From Allobosea sp. UNC402CLCol (GTDB taxonomy: Bacteria > Pseudomonadota > Alphaproteobacteria > Rhizobiales > Beijerinckiaceae): a stretch of DNA of 64,000 nucleotides. The stretch spans positions 79,038-143,037 of the forward strand of contig NZ_JQJJ01000017.1 in NCBI RefSeq assembly GCF_000745475.1, given 5' to 3'. The notes below the pieces were generated by a model, which did not search any database, was not told the origin of the DNA, and saw only the letters and a list, made by a program, of their open reading frames with translations. Below, one piece after another: positions 43,922 through 53,289 of the stretch; positions within the stretch are counted from its first letter, which is position 1, and each line of letters opens with the position of its first letter. The translations under genes and the position numbers were made by a program.

Positions 43922-46213
43922 ATGAAAGCCCTCACGCAAGGCCGTTATCTCGGCCGCGATGGCGAAGCTGCCCTGTTCGATGTCGGGCTCGGCCACACCC
44001 TCATTGTGCGCATCCTCGAAGGCGATATCGGCCGGGTGACGCTGAAGCCGCAGGATGGCTACCGCCTCGACCGCGGCTGGTCGATCGCGCCCGGCGGATT
44101 GGAGCCGGCTTATGAGGGCCGTCTGCGCGACAGCCTCGAGGGCTTCTCCTGCCCCAAGGCGAGCGTCAGCGAAGAGAACGGCAAGGTCACGCTGTCCGCC
44201 GGCGGTCTCGCCGCCGAGGTCACGCTCTCGCCCTTCGGCATCGCCTGGCGCCGGGCCGGCGAGGACAAGCCCTTCCTGCAGGACCGCACGACGCAGGCCT
44301 ATCTGGTTTCGCCGCGCACCGGCGCGGTCGCGCATTTCATGGCCCGCGACTACACCGAGCGGCATTATGGTCTCGGCGACAAGGCCGGCCCGCTCGATCG
44401 CACCGGTCGCCGCTTCGCCATCGATGCGGTCGACCCTTGCGGCTTCGACGCCGAACTGTCCGACCCGCTCTACAAGATGCTGCCCTTCTTCATCGTCGAC
44501 GGGCCGACGGGCGCGCATGGGCTGTATTACGACAACCTCGCCACCGGCAGCGTTGATTTCGGCTGCACGCTCGACAATTATCACGGCCTGTTCCGCTCCT
44601 GGAAAGGCGATGACGGCGATCTCGACTATTACGTCATGGCCGGCCCGACCGTTCCCGACGTCGTCCGCCGTTTCTCCTGGCTGACCGGCGGACAGGCCTT
44701 TGCGCCGCTCTGGTCCTTCGGCTTCGGCGTCACCTCCATGGCGATTGCCGACGCGCCCGATGCGGATGCCCGCATCAGCGACTTCATCGGCAAGCTGGAG
44801 ACGCACCGCATCCCCTGCGACTCGTTCCATTTCGGCTCGGGCTACACGCAGATCGGCCATCGCCGCTACGCCTTCAACTGGAACCGCGACAAGTTCCCCG
44901 ATCCGAAGGCGACGATGCAGCGGCTGAACGACGCCGGCATCTTCACGGTCGCCAATCTCAAACCCTGCCTGCTCGACGACCATCCGCGCCTGAAGGAGAC
45001 GCTCGACGGCGGCTTCCTGGTCAAGGACGGCAAGACGGGTGAGCCGGCGGTGGCCCAGTTCTGGGACGGGCTCGGCTTCCATCTCGACTACACGAACCCG
45101 AAGGGCCGGGCCTGGTGGCGCGACGGCATCGAGACCGCGCTGCTCGACTATGGCTTCACCACGGTCTGGAACGACAACAACGAATACGAAATCTGGGATG
45201 AGGATGCCGTCTGCGACGGCGACGGCCGCCCCTTCCGCCAGGCGCTGGCGCGTCCGGCCCAGCCGCTGCTGATGACCAAGCTCTCCTATGAGGCTCAGGC
45301 CGCGCGCCAGCCGGCCAAGCGCCAGTACTCGGTGACGCGTGGTGGCTGCGCCGGCATCTCGCGCTACGCCCAGACCTGGTCGGGCGATAACGAGACCGCC
45401 TGGAAGACGCTGCGCTACAACCTGACGCAGGGCCTCAATATGAGCCTGTCGGGCATGTTCTCGATCGGCCATGATGTCGGCGGCTTCCATGGCCCGACTC
45501 CCGGCCCCGAGCTCTTCGTGCGCTTCAACGAGTTCTGCTCGCTCTGGCCGCGCATGGTGATGAACTCCTGGAACGACGACGGCGTCGTCAACCTGCCCTG
45601 GATGTATCCGGAAATGGTGCCGCAGGTGCGCGAGGCGATCGCGCTGCGCTACCGGCTGATGCCCTATCTCTACACGCTGATGTGGCGCGCCAGCCGCGAC
45701 GGCACCCCGGCGATCCGCCCGCTGCTCTGGGATTTCCCGAAGGACGCTATAGCGGCGAAGGCCGACGACGCCTTCATGCTAGGCCCGGACGTGCTGGTCG
45801 CGCCGGTGCTGGAGGAGGGCGCGCGCGAGCGCAGCATCTACCTGCCGGAGCACGAAGGCGGCTGGTATGATTGGCATGACGGCAAGCATTTTGCCGGCGG
45901 CGCGGTCGCGACCGTGGCGGCTCCGCTCGGTCGCCTGCCGGTCTTCGTGCGCGCCGGCGCGCTGATCCCGCTCGGCAATCCCGAGGGCATCGACGACCAG
46001 CGCGAGGTGCTCGTCTGCGGTCTCGTCGAGGGCGCGACCGGCGAACTCTACGAGGACGACGGCGAGACGGTCGATTGGCGCGGCGCTGGCGGAACGGTCA
46101 TCCGCTTCCGCGTGCGCGGCGGCGAGATCGCGATCGAGCAGGAGGGGGCGGACGCTCCCTTCGTCGACCGGATCGCCATCCGGCAGATCGGCGAGGCGGT
46201 CGGCCCGCGCTGA
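43922..46213 (+). CDS. glycoside hydrolase family 31 alpha-glycosidase, cytoplasmic
   Basis: 763 residues. GH31: N-terminal beta-sandwich, TIM barrel from about 265 and C-terminal beta domains. Nucleophile D418 in TVWNDNNEYEIWD; acid/base D489 in QTWSGDNETAW. The NDNNE form, instead of the usual NDMNE, places it in a distinct GH31 subgroup. No signal peptide, so it cleaves an imported alpha-linked sugar in the cytoplasm. ATG at 43922 is 19 bases past the ATPase gene stop; the frame before it is not coding. Specificity (glucosidase, xylosidase or other) cannot be fixed. Confidence 0.92.
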   Translation: MKALTQGRYLGRDGEAALFDVGLGHTLIVRILEGDIGRVTLKPQDGYRLDRGWSIAPGGLEPAYEGRLRDSLEGFSCPKASVSEENGKVTLSAGGLAAEVTLSPFGIAWRRAGEDKPFLQDRTTQAYLVSPRTGAVAHFMARDYTERHYGLGDKAGPLDRTGRRFAIDAVDPCGFDAELSDPLYKMLPFFIVDGPTGAHGLYYDNLATGSVDFGCTLDNYHGLFRSWKGDDGDLDYYVMAGPTVPDVVRRFSWLTGGQAFAPLWSFGFGVTSMAIADAPDADARISDFIGKLETHRIPCDSFHFGSGYTQIGHRRYAFNWNRDKFPDPKATMQRLNDAGIFTVANLKPCLLDDHPRLKETLDGGFLVKDGKTGEPAVAQFWDGLGFHLDYTNPKGRAWWRDGIETALLDYGFTTVWNDNNEYEIWDEDAVCDGDGRPFRQALARPAQPLLMTKLSYEAQAARQPAKRQYSVTRGGCAGISRYAQTWSGDNETAWKTLRYNLTQGLNMSLSGMFSIGHDVGGFHGPTPGPELFVRFNEFCSLWPRMVMNSWNDDGVVNLPWMYPEMVPQVREAIALRYRLMPYLYTLMWRASRDGTPAIRPLLWDFPKDAIAAKADDAFMLGPDVLVAPVLEEGARERSIYLPEHEGGWYDWHDGKHFAGGAVATVAAPLGRLPVFVRAGALIPLGNPEGIDDQREVLVCGLVEGATGELYEDDGETVDWRGAGGTVIRFRVRGGEIAIEQEGADAPFVDRIAIRQIGEAVGPR

Positions 46214-46231
46214 GGTCGATCGGAAACACTT

Positions 46232-46337
46232 CGTCATTCCGGACGCAGCGAAGCGGAGATCCGGGATCCATCTTAGAGCGCACTGCCTTACGATGGATCC
46301 CGGATCGACGCCGCTTCGCGGCTTGTCCGGGACGACG
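46232..46337. repeat. imperfect inverted repeat between GH31 and SDR genes
   Basis: Left part CGTCATTCCGGACGCAGCGA with GGATCCGGGATCCATC-like sequence pairs with a right part containing GATGGATCCCGGATC and GTCCGGGACGACG. A large stem-loop of the CGTCATTCCGG type, of which many copies are expected in genomes of this order (from memory). It could end transcription after GH31. Confidence 0.6.
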
Positions 46338-46490
46338 CGGAGTTTCATCGTGTTGGACCGCTGCGCCACGTCCGTCGGCCGCGGCCATGCGGCTTCGCGA
46401 ACCGGCTCATGCAGCTTTGCTGTGGCGCTATGCGGACGCACCGTCCAAGAATAGCCGCCTATTCGCAGCGATCAGGCGCGGGAGCAGGAC

Positions 46491-47189
46491 ATGGACAAGG
46501 TAGCGATCGTCACCGCAGGCGGCAGCGGCATGGGCGCGAACGCGGCGCGGCGGCTGGCGAAGGACGGCTATCGCGTCGCGATCCTGTCCTCCTCGGGCAA
46601 GGGCGAGGCGCTTGCCGCCGAGCTGGGCGGCATCGGCATCACCGGCTCGAACCAGTCCAACGACGACGTCAAGCGGCTGGTCGACGCCACGCTCGACCGC
46701 TGGGGCCGGATCGACGCGCTGGTCAACAGCGCCGGCCATGGCCCTCGCGCGCCGATCCTCGATCTCACCGACGAGGATTGGCAGAAGGGCCTCGACGTCT
46801 ATTTCCTCAGTGCGGTCAGGCCGATCCGGCTGGTCACGCCGGTGATGCAGCAGCAGAAATCCGGCGCCATCGTCAACATCTCGACCGCCTGGGCTTTTGA
46901 GCCGAGCGACATGTTCCCGACCTCGGCCATGGCGCGGGCCGGGCTCGCGACCTTCACCAAGATCTATGCGGACAAATACGCCGCCGACAACATCCGCATC
47001 AACAACGTCCAGCCGGGCTGGATCGACAGCCTGCCGGCAACCGATGCGCGGCGCGCCAGCGTGCCGATGCAGCGTTATGGCAGCGCCGACGAGATCGCCG
47101 GCACGATCGCCTTCCTGCTCTCGCCCGATGCCGGCTACATCACCGGTCAGAACATCCGGGTCGACGGTGGCGTGACCAAGGGGATTTGA
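46491..47189 (+). CDS. short-chain dehydrogenase/reductase lacking the YxxxK motif
   Basis: 232 residues with a normal SDR fold: cofactor loop TAGGSGMGANAARRL (8-22), NSAG (79-82), catalytic Ser region VNISTAWA (128-135) and C-terminal PDAGYITGQNIRVDGG. The YxxxK segment reads PTSAMARAGL (143-152): the Tyr position holds Ser145 (or Thr144) and the Lys position holds Arg149 (or Ala148). Activity must differ from classical SDRs, or be lost. It follows the GH31 operon after a repeat and may be transcribed separately. Confidence 0.85.
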   Translation: MDKVAIVTAGGSGMGANAARRLAKDGYRVAILSSSGKGEALAAELGGIGITGSNQSNDDVKRLVDATLDRWGRIDALVNSAGHGPRAPILDLTDEDWQKGLDVYFLSAVRPIRLVTPVMQQQKSGAIVNISTAWAFEPSDMFPTSAMARAGLATFTKIYADKYAADNIRINNVQPGWIDSLPATDARRASVPMQRYGSADEIAGTIAFLLSPDAGYITGQNIRVDGGVTKGI

Positions 47190-47204
47190 GGCGCTTGACG
47201 AGCG

Positions 47205-47237
47205 GCGTCATTCTCGGGGCAAACCCGAGCATGACGC
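47205..47237. terminator. bidirectional hairpin between convergent SDR and ABC ATPase genes
   Basis: GCGTCAT, one mismatch, CTCGGG, loop GCAAA, CCCGAG, mismatch, ATGACGC: 13 base pairs. Lies between the SDR stop (47189) and the end of the minus-strand oligopeptide ATPase gene (47267). Confidence 0.55.
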
Positions 47238-47266
47238 GCTTCACTGAATGACGGCGTTCTGCGGAG

Positions 47267-48247
47267 TTACGCCGCTTTCGCCAAAAAATCCTCGGCGAAA
47301 TGGCAGGCGACCTGCCGTCCGTCGATCTCGCGCTTCTCCGGGCGCTCGGCCCGGCAGCGATCGGTCACGAAGGGGCAGCGCGTCGAGAACACGCAGCCCT
47401 TCGGTGGGTTGAGCGGTGAGGGCAGTTCGCCGCGCAGCACGATGCGCTCGCGCTTGGCCCCGCCGACGCGTGGCGTCGAGGCGAGCAGCGCCTGCGTATA
47501 GGGATGCAGCGGCCGGGCGTAGATGCGCTCCTTCGGGCCATGCTCGATGGCATTGCCGAGATACATCACCATCACGTCATGGGCGATGTGCCGGACGACG
47601 CTGAGATCGTGCGAGATGAAGAGATAGGCGAGCTTCAGCTCGTCCTGCAGATCGGCGAGCAGATTCAGCACCTGCGCCTGGATCGAGATATCGAGCGCCG
47701 AGACCGGCTCGTCAGCCACCACCAGCTTGGGCGAGAGGATCAGCGCGCGCGCGATCGCGATGCGCTGGCGCTGGCCGCCTGAGAACATATGCGGATAGCG
47801 GGCGTAGTGCTCGGGCCTGAGCCCGACCTTGGCCATGATCGCACGCGCCTTCTCGGTCCGCTCGGCCTTGGACAGGTCAGTGTTGATCTTCAGAGGCTCT
47901 TCCAGGATCGTGCCGATCTTCTTGCGCGGGTTGAGCGAGCCATAGGGGTTCTGGAAGACGAACTGCACGGTGCGGCGCAGGCGCTTGCGCTCGCTCGCGG
48001 GTGGGTGCACCGCGTCGAGCCCGTCCAGCATCAGCGCGCCCGAGGTCGGGGCCTCGATCAGCGTCGCCATGCGGGCCAGCGTCGATTTTCCGCAGCCGGA
48101 TTCGCCGACGACGGCCAGCGTGCGCCCGGCCTCGACGGAGAACGACACCTTGTTCACTGCCTGCAACTGTGCCGGCGGACGGAAGAACCCTTGCTTGACC
48201 GGGTAGGTCTGCGTGAGTTCGCGGGCTTCGATGACGGGGTTGCTCAT
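47267..48247 (-). CDS. dipeptide/oligopeptide ABC transporter ATP-binding protein (DppF/OppF type)
   Basis: 326 residues. Walker A GESGCGKST, signature FSGGQRQRIAIARAL, Walker B LVVADEPVSALD, H loop FISHDLSVVRH. The C-terminal oligopeptide-family extension has Cys in KGCVFSTRCPF and a later Cys, fitting an iron-sulfur or metal site seen in DppD/DppF proteins. Overlaps the upstream ATPase gene by 4 bases. Last gene of the operon. Confidence 0.93.
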   Translation of the reverse strand: MSNPVIEARELTQTYPVKQGFFRPPAQLQAVNKVSFSVEAGRTLAVVGESGCGKSTLARMATLIEAPTSGALMLDGLDAVHPPASERKRLRRTVQFVFQNPYGSLNPRKKIGTILEEPLKINTDLSKAERTEKARAIMAKVGLRPEHYARYPHMFSGGQRQRIAIARALILSPKLVVADEPVSALDISIQAQVLNLLADLQDELKLAYLFISHDLSVVRHIAHDVMVMYLGNAIEHGPKERIYARPLHPYTQALLASTPRVGGAKRERIVLRGELPSPLNPPKGCVFSTRCPFVTDRCRAERPEKREIDGRQVACHFAEDFLAKAA

Positions 48248-49263
48248 CGCGTCGCCTCCGTCGTCGAGCGGTCGTCGCGGGCGCGCTCCGCATCCCGGTT
48301 CGGGTCGCCGAGCGGATAGTGGCAGCGCACGCGCCCATCCGCCCAGTTCCGGAGCTCCGGCTGGACAGCGCGCGAGTGGTCGGTCGCATAGGCGCAGCGC
48401 GGGCTGAACAGGCAGCCCTTCGGCCGGTCGTTCAGGCCTGGCACCATGCCGGGAATGGTGGCGAGGCGGCTCGCATGCTCGCTGCGCTCCGGCAAGGCGG
48501 CGAGCAGGGCGGCGGAATAGGGATGCTGCGGATCGGCGAACAGCGCGTCGACCTTGCGCTCCTCCATGATCTGCCCGGCATACATCACCATGATGCGCTG
48601 CGCCGTCTCGGCGACGACGCCCATATTATGGGTGATCAGCACCAGTGCCATGCCGCGCTCGCGCTGCAGCGACATCAGCAATTCGAGGATCTGCGCCTGG
48701 ATGGTGACGTCGAGCGCCGTCGTTGGCTCGTCGGCGATCAGCAGGCGGGGATTGCAGGCGATCGCCATGGCGATCATGACGCGCTGGTTCATGCCGCCCG
48801 AGAGCTGGTGCGGAAAGGCCTTGAGGCGGCTTTCCGGGGCGGGAATTCCGACCTGTTCCAGAAGCTCGATCGCCCGGTGCTTCGCCGCCTTGCCGTCCAT
48901 CCCCTCATGCTTCCGGAGTGTCTCGGCGAGCTGGAAGCCGATGGTGAAGCACGGGTTCAGGCTGGTGGTGGGCTCCTGGAAGATCATCGCCACGTCCTTG
49001 CCGGTGAGCTGGCGGCGCTGCCGGGCGGACATGGTGAGCAGGTCCTGGCCGTCGAAGCGCAGCTTGTCGGCGCGGACGCGGCCGGGATAGCCGACGAGGC
49101 CCATCAGCGCGAGCATGGTGACTGATTTGCCGGAGCCGGATTCGCCGACGACGCCGAGCACCTCGCCTTCGTCGAGGGTCAGGTCGATGCGGTCGACGGC
49201 GCGCAGCGTTCCCTGGGAGGTCGGGAATTCGACGCTGAGGTTTTCGATTTCGAGCAGGGGCAT
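48244..49263 (-). CDS. dipeptide/oligopeptide ABC transporter ATP-binding protein (DppD/OppD type)
   Basis: 339 residues. Walker A GESGSGKS, Q loop IFQEPTTSLNP, signature LSGGMNQRVMIAMAI, Walker B LLIADEPTTALD. Ends with the OppD-type extension (NDRPKGCLFSPRCAYATDHS). Forms the ATPase heterodimer with the 47267 gene product. Starts 4 bp after the permease gene. Confidence 0.93.
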   Translation of the reverse strand: MPLLEIENLSVEFPTSQGTLRAVDRIDLTLDEGEVLGVVGESGSGKSVTMLALMGLVGYPGRVRADKLRFDGQDLLTMSARQRRQLTGKDVAMIFQEPTTSLNPCFTIGFQLAETLRKHEGMDGKAAKHRAIELLEQVGIPAPESRLKAFPHQLSGGMNQRVMIAMAIACNPRLLIADEPTTALDVTIQAQILELLMSLQRERGMALVLITHNMGVVAETAQRIMVMYAGQIMEERKVDALFADPQHPYSAALLAALPERSEHASRLATIPGMVPGLNDRPKGCLFSPRCAYATDHSRAVQPELRNWADGRVRCHYPLGDPNRDAERARDDRSTTEATR

Positions 49264-49267
49264 GGGA

Positions 49268-50179
49268 TCAGCGCTTCAGCTTGGGGTCGAGCGCATCGCG
49301 CAGGCCGTCACCGAGAAGGTTGAAGGCGAGCACGGTGATGAGGATGGCAAGGCCCGGGAAGGTGACGACCCACCAGGCGCGCAGCACGAATTCGCGCGCG
49401 TCGGCGAGCATCGTGCCCCATTCCGGTGTCGGGGGCTGGGCGCCTAAGCCCAGGAAGCCGAGTGCGGCGGCATCGAGGATCGCGGTGGAGACGCCGAGCG
49501 TTGCCTGCACGATGAGTGGGGCGGCGCAGTTCGGCAGGATCTCGGAGAACATCAGCCGGACTGTCTGCGCGCCGCTGACCTTGGCGGCGACGACATAATC
49601 CTTGCTCGCCTCGGTGATGACGGCGGCGCGGGTGATGCGGACGTAATGCGGCAGCACGACGATGGCGACGGCGAGCATGGCGTTCATCAGGCCGGGGCCG
49701 AGGATCGCGACGATGACGATGGCGAGCAGCAGGCTCGGCATCGTCATCAGGATGTCCATGAAGCGCATGATGACGATGTCGGCGACGCCCTTGAAGTAGC
49801 CGGCGATCAGGCCGAGCACCACGCCGACGACGATCGCCAGCGCCACCACGGCGATGCCGATGACCAGCGAGAGCCGCGCCCCGAAGATGAGGCGCGAAAG
49901 GATGTCGCGGCCGATCGCGTCGGTGCCGAGCGGGTAGGACAGCGAGCCGCCCTCCTGCCAGAATGGCGGCTTCAGGAAGACCGTATTATTGGTCAGGTCC
50001 GGGTTGTGCGGGGCGATCAGCGGCGCGAACAGCGCGCAGAGCAGCACCAGCACGATGACGACGAGCCCGGCGACCGCGCCGCGGTTGGCGCTGAAATAGC
50101 TCCAGAACTCGCGGACGGGATGCGGCGGTGCGCCGCTCGGCGCAGCGACGGCAGGGACTTCGAGGGTTTCGGCGCTCAT
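49268..50179 (-). CDS. dipeptide/oligopeptide ABC transporter permease (DppC type)
   Basis: 303 residues. N-terminal OppC-like cytoplasmic lead and first helix (ANRGAVAGLVVIVLVLLCAL), then a core of five helices with the loop ITRAAVITEASKDYVVAAKV and LGFLGLGAQPPTPEWG near the end. The reading frame starts with ATG at 50179, 58 bp after the DppB-type gene. Confidence 0.93.
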   Translation of the reverse strand: MSAETLEVPAVAAPSGAPPHPVREFWSYFSANRGAVAGLVVIVLVLLCALFAPLIAPHNPDLTNNTVFLKPPFWQEGGSLSYPLGTDAIGRDILSRLIFGARLSLVIGIAVVALAIVVGVVLGLIAGYFKGVADIVIMRFMDILMTMPSLLLAIVIVAILGPGLMNAMLAVAIVVLPHYVRITRAAVITEASKDYVVAAKVSGAQTVRLMFSEILPNCAAPLIVQATLGVSTAILDAAALGFLGLGAQPPTPEWGTMLADAREFVLRAWWVVTFPGLAILITVLAFNLLGDGLRDALDPKLKR

Positions 50180-50237
50180 GGGCGAAAATTCCTTGGGCGA
50201 CGGCTCCGGCGGGCGCGGGACTCGAATGGAGTGCGGG

Positions 50238-51248
50238 TCATTTGGCGTGCCTGATGCGCGGGTTGATCAGGCCGTAGAGCAGGTCGACCAGCAGGTTGAC
50301 GCTCATCACCACCATTCCAAGAAGCAAGGTTCCGCCTTGCAGGACCGGATAGTCGCGCCGGCTGATCGCCTCGATCAGCCATTTGCCGACGCCGGGCCAG
50401 GAGAAGATCGTCTCGGTCAGGATCGCGCCGGTGAAGAGCGTGCCGACCTGCAGGCCGATGACGGTGACGACCGGGATCAGCGCATTGCGCAGCGCATGCA
50501 GGGCGACCACGCGGATCGGTGCCATGCCCTTGGCGCGGGCCGTGCGGATATAGTCCTCGCCGAGCACCTCCAGCATCGCCGAGCGGGTCATGCGGGCGAT
50601 GACGGCGAGCGGCACGGTGCCCAGCACGATCGCCGGCAGGACGAGATGCGACAGCGCCGACCAGAAGGCGTCGGTGTCGCCGGCCAGCAGGCTGTCGATG
50701 GTGAGGAAACCGGTGACCGGCTCGATGAAGTACTGCACCGCGATCCGGCCGGAGACCGGGGTGATGCCGAGCTGCACCGAAAACAGCAGGATCAGCAGCA
50801 GACCCCACCAGAAGATCGGCATCGAATAGCCGGTGAGCGAGATCCCCATCACGCCATGGTCGAAGATCGAGTTCCGCTTCACCGCCGCGATGATGCCGGC
50901 CGGCAGCCCGAGGAGCAGCGCGATCAGGATGGCGCAGAGCGCGAGCTCGATGGTGGCCGGGAAAAGCTGCCCGAATTCGGAGAGCACGTTCTCGCGTGTC
51001 ACGATCGACTTGCCGAGATCGCCCTGGACGACGCGCTCGATATAGACGCCGTACTGGGTCAGCAGCGGCTTGTCCAAGCCGTATTCCTTGACGAGCTGGG
51101 CATGGCGGGCCGGGTCGATGCCGCGCTCGCCCGCCATGGTCTCGATCGGGTCGCCGGGGACGAGCCGGACAAGGAAGAAGGCGAGCAAAGTGATCCCGAT
51201 GAAGGTCGGTATCACGAGGCTGACCCGGGTCAGGATGAAGCGGAGCAT
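50238..51248 (-). CDS. dipeptide/oligopeptide ABC transporter permease (DppB type)
   Basis: 336 residues. N-terminus MLRFILTRVSLVIPTFIGIT and LVPGDPIETMAGERG are DppB hallmarks; the EAA-like loop is TRSAMLEVLGEDYIRTARAK. ATG at 51246-51248 is chosen over an in-frame start 27 bases earlier because the first helix then starts normally. First membrane gene after the two binding-protein genes. Confidence 0.93.
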   Translation of the reverse strand: MLRFILTRVSLVIPTFIGITLLAFFLVRLVPGDPIETMAGERGIDPARHAQLVKEYGLDKPLLTQYGVYIERVVQGDLGKSIVTRENVLSEFGQLFPATIELALCAILIALLLGLPAGIIAAVKRNSIFDHGVMGISLTGYSMPIFWWGLLLILLFSVQLGITPVSGRIAVQYFIEPVTGFLTIDSLLAGDTDAFWSALSHLVLPAIVLGTVPLAVIARMTRSAMLEVLGEDYIRTARAKGMAPIRVVALHALRNALIPVVTVIGLQVGTLFTGAILTETIFSWPGVGKWLIEAISRRDYPVLQGGTLLLGMVVMSVNLLVDLLYGLINPRIRHAK

Positions 51249-51549
51249 GGTTCTTCCAGCCTTATCGGCCGGCACGGTCGCGGTGCGCGGCGTTTTGTCT
51301 TGTCGTTTTATTCAAGTTCGAAATCCGGCGCAGCGCAAACACCAGATTGGACGAAAGATCAAGCCGGCCTTGTTGAAGAATCGCGGGCACTCTTAGTACC
51401 GCGCGGTACGTCGCGGCGATCGGAATGCAAGACTTGCGAAGATATGGCCGTGCGTACGCAATAATATGATCGAGTCTTGTGCCGGTGCGGCAATGAATGC
51501 AGCGCCGGCACGATCTGTGAGGACAGGCGCCGCCAAGCGGCGCGGCGCC
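51249..51549. promoter_or_regulatory. gap between peptide-binding protein and permease genes
   Basis: 301 bp. Contains two perfect palindromes, GTACCGCGCGGTAC (51396-51409) and TGCGTACGCA (51453-51462), and near the binding-protein stop a GC-rich stem (about 51526-51548). No gene seen. It may hold a separate promoter for the permease-ATPase genes and a partial terminator for the binding protein. Confidence 0.45.
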
Positions 51550-53166
51550 TCATTTCGCGATCGACACACCGTAGAAGGGCTGGCCGCCGAAGAAGTGGAT
51601 CTTGTAATCCTTCACCTCCTTGCGCACCGGCGTGAAAGCTTGCGCATTGGCGAAGAGCAGCCCGGCCACGTCCTGGTGGAACAACTCCTGGAAGCGCTTG
51701 TAGAGCTTGGCGCGCTCGCCCTGGTCGGTGATCGTGCTCGCCTTGGCGAGGGCGTCGGAAGCCTCCTGGTTGCACCAGCCGGCGCGGTTGGCGCCGGTCT
51801 TCACGCCCTCGCAGGTCCAGCCGGTCAGCAGGATCTGGCTCGGGTCGGGATAGTCCCAGGTGTAGCCGAACATGCCGACCTCGTGCTCGCCGGCCCGGCC
51901 ACGCTTGAGGTACTCGCCCCATTCGAAGGTCTGGATCGTCGCCTTGACGCCGATCTTGGCCCAGTCGGCCTGGATCAGCTCGGCGGCGCGCCGGCCGTTC
52001 GGCATATAGGCGCGCACGACGGGGATGGCCCAGAGCGTCGTTTCGAAGCCGTTCGGCAGGCCCGCCTCCTTGAGCAGCGCCTTGGCCTTTTCGGGATCGT
52101 AGGCGCGCGGCTTCAGATCGTCGTCATGCGACCACAATGCCGGCGGCACGGCCGCCGCGGTCGCCTTGCCGGTGCCCTGATAGACCGCGTCGATGATCGC
52201 CGGGATGTTGGTGGCATAGGCCAGCGCCTCGCGCACGCGCCGGTCGTCGAAGGGCTTCTTGCGCTCGTTGAAGGCGAGGAAGCTCTGGTCGGCGATGCTG
52301 CCCTGCGCGATGGTGAGGTTGGGGTCCGCCTTCATCGCCGGCAGGTCGCCGGGATTGGGATAGCGCGCGATCTGGCATTCGCCGGACCTGACCTTGGCGA
52401 AGCGCACGGCGGCGTCCGGCGTGATGACGAAGATCAGGTCGCTGACCAGCGCCATGCGGTCGCGGTTGCCGGCGGCCTTGGTCCAATGGTCCGGCACCGC
52501 CTTGAAGCGGATCGTCGCGTCCTTCTGATAGGACAGCAGCGAGAAGGGGCCCGTGCCGATCGGAGCGAAATCGACCTGCTCGGGCGTGCCGGCCTTGCTC
52601 ATCGCGGCGGCATATTCGGCCGAAAGGATCGACATGGGCTCGACGGAGAGCGCGCTGAGCAGCGGCGAGTTCGGCTTCTTCAGCGTGAGCTTGACGGTGT
52701 AGTCGTCGACCTTCTCGACCGAGGCGAGGCTCGGCTTCACGATCTCGTCGAAGAACTGGTAGTTGCCGTTGCTGACCTTGTTGTAGGGATTGGCGGGATC
52801 GAGCATCCGGCCGAAGGAGAACACCACGTCGTCGGCGTTGAAGTCGCGGCTCGGCGTGAAGGCCTTGTTCGCATGCCACTTCACGCCCTTGCGCAGCTTG
52901 AAGGTGTAGGTCAGCGCGTCATCCGAGATCGTCCAGGATTCGGCGAGGCTGGGGATGATCTGCGAGCCGCCGCGCTCCGTCGCCGTCAGCCGCTCATAGA
53001 CTTGCGCCGCCACGTCATAGGCGGTGTTCTGGCTGCTGAACTGCGGATTGAGGAAGTCGGGGCTGGCCTCGGTGCAGACGACCAGCGCCTGCGCGCGGGC
53101 GGCGGCGGGAAGCAGGAGGGCGCTGAGCCCAAGGGCAAGGGCGGCTGTACAAGCGCGAACGGCCAT
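51550..53166 (-). CDS. peptide ABC transporter substrate-binding protein (family 5), copy A
   Basis: 538 residues. Signal peptide MAVRACTAALALGLSALLLP ending ARAQA. Family 5 (DppA/OppA) pattern: YDVAAQVYERLTATERGGSQ, AESWTISDDALTYTFKLRKG, VKWHANKAF, and the family ending GGQPFYGVSIAK. Binds di- or oligopeptides or similar molecules. ATG at 53164-53166 preferred; earlier frame is not signal-like. Clearly paralogous to the next gene (both end FYGV-I-A). Confidence 0.92.
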   Translation of the reverse strand: MAVRACTAALALGLSALLLPAAARAQALVVCTEASPDFLNPQFSSQNTAYDVAAQVYERLTATERGGSQIIPSLAESWTISDDALTYTFKLRKGVKWHANKAFTPSRDFNADDVVFSFGRMLDPANPYNKVSNGNYQFFDEIVKPSLASVEKVDDYTVKLTLKKPNSPLLSALSVEPMSILSAEYAAAMSKAGTPEQVDFAPIGTGPFSLLSYQKDATIRFKAVPDHWTKAAGNRDRMALVSDLIFVITPDAAVRFAKVRSGECQIARYPNPGDLPAMKADPNLTIAQGSIADQSFLAFNERKKPFDDRRVREALAYATNIPAIIDAVYQGTGKATAAAVPPALWSHDDDLKPRAYDPEKAKALLKEAGLPNGFETTLWAIPVVRAYMPNGRRAAELIQADWAKIGVKATIQTFEWGEYLKRGRAGEHEVGMFGYTWDYPDPSQILLTGWTCEGVKTGANRAGWCNQEASDALAKASTITDQGERAKLYKRFQELFHQDVAGLLFANAQAFTPVRKEVKDYKIHFFGGQPFYGVSIAK

Positions 53167-53289
53167 GGCGGTTTCTCTCGATGGAAAAGGGCGGGATCTG
53201 GCGCAGGGCGCTCGCCCCGTCGTCTCCCGCCCGAAAAAGGATGCGGCCCGCCGGGCCGCATCCGTCATTGATGCATGACTTGCGCCAGC

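Noticed and set aside
47205..47237. Hairpin as another member of the dispersed repeats
   Set aside because: Short and perfect enough to be an ordinary bidirectional terminator; no second copy seen in the window.
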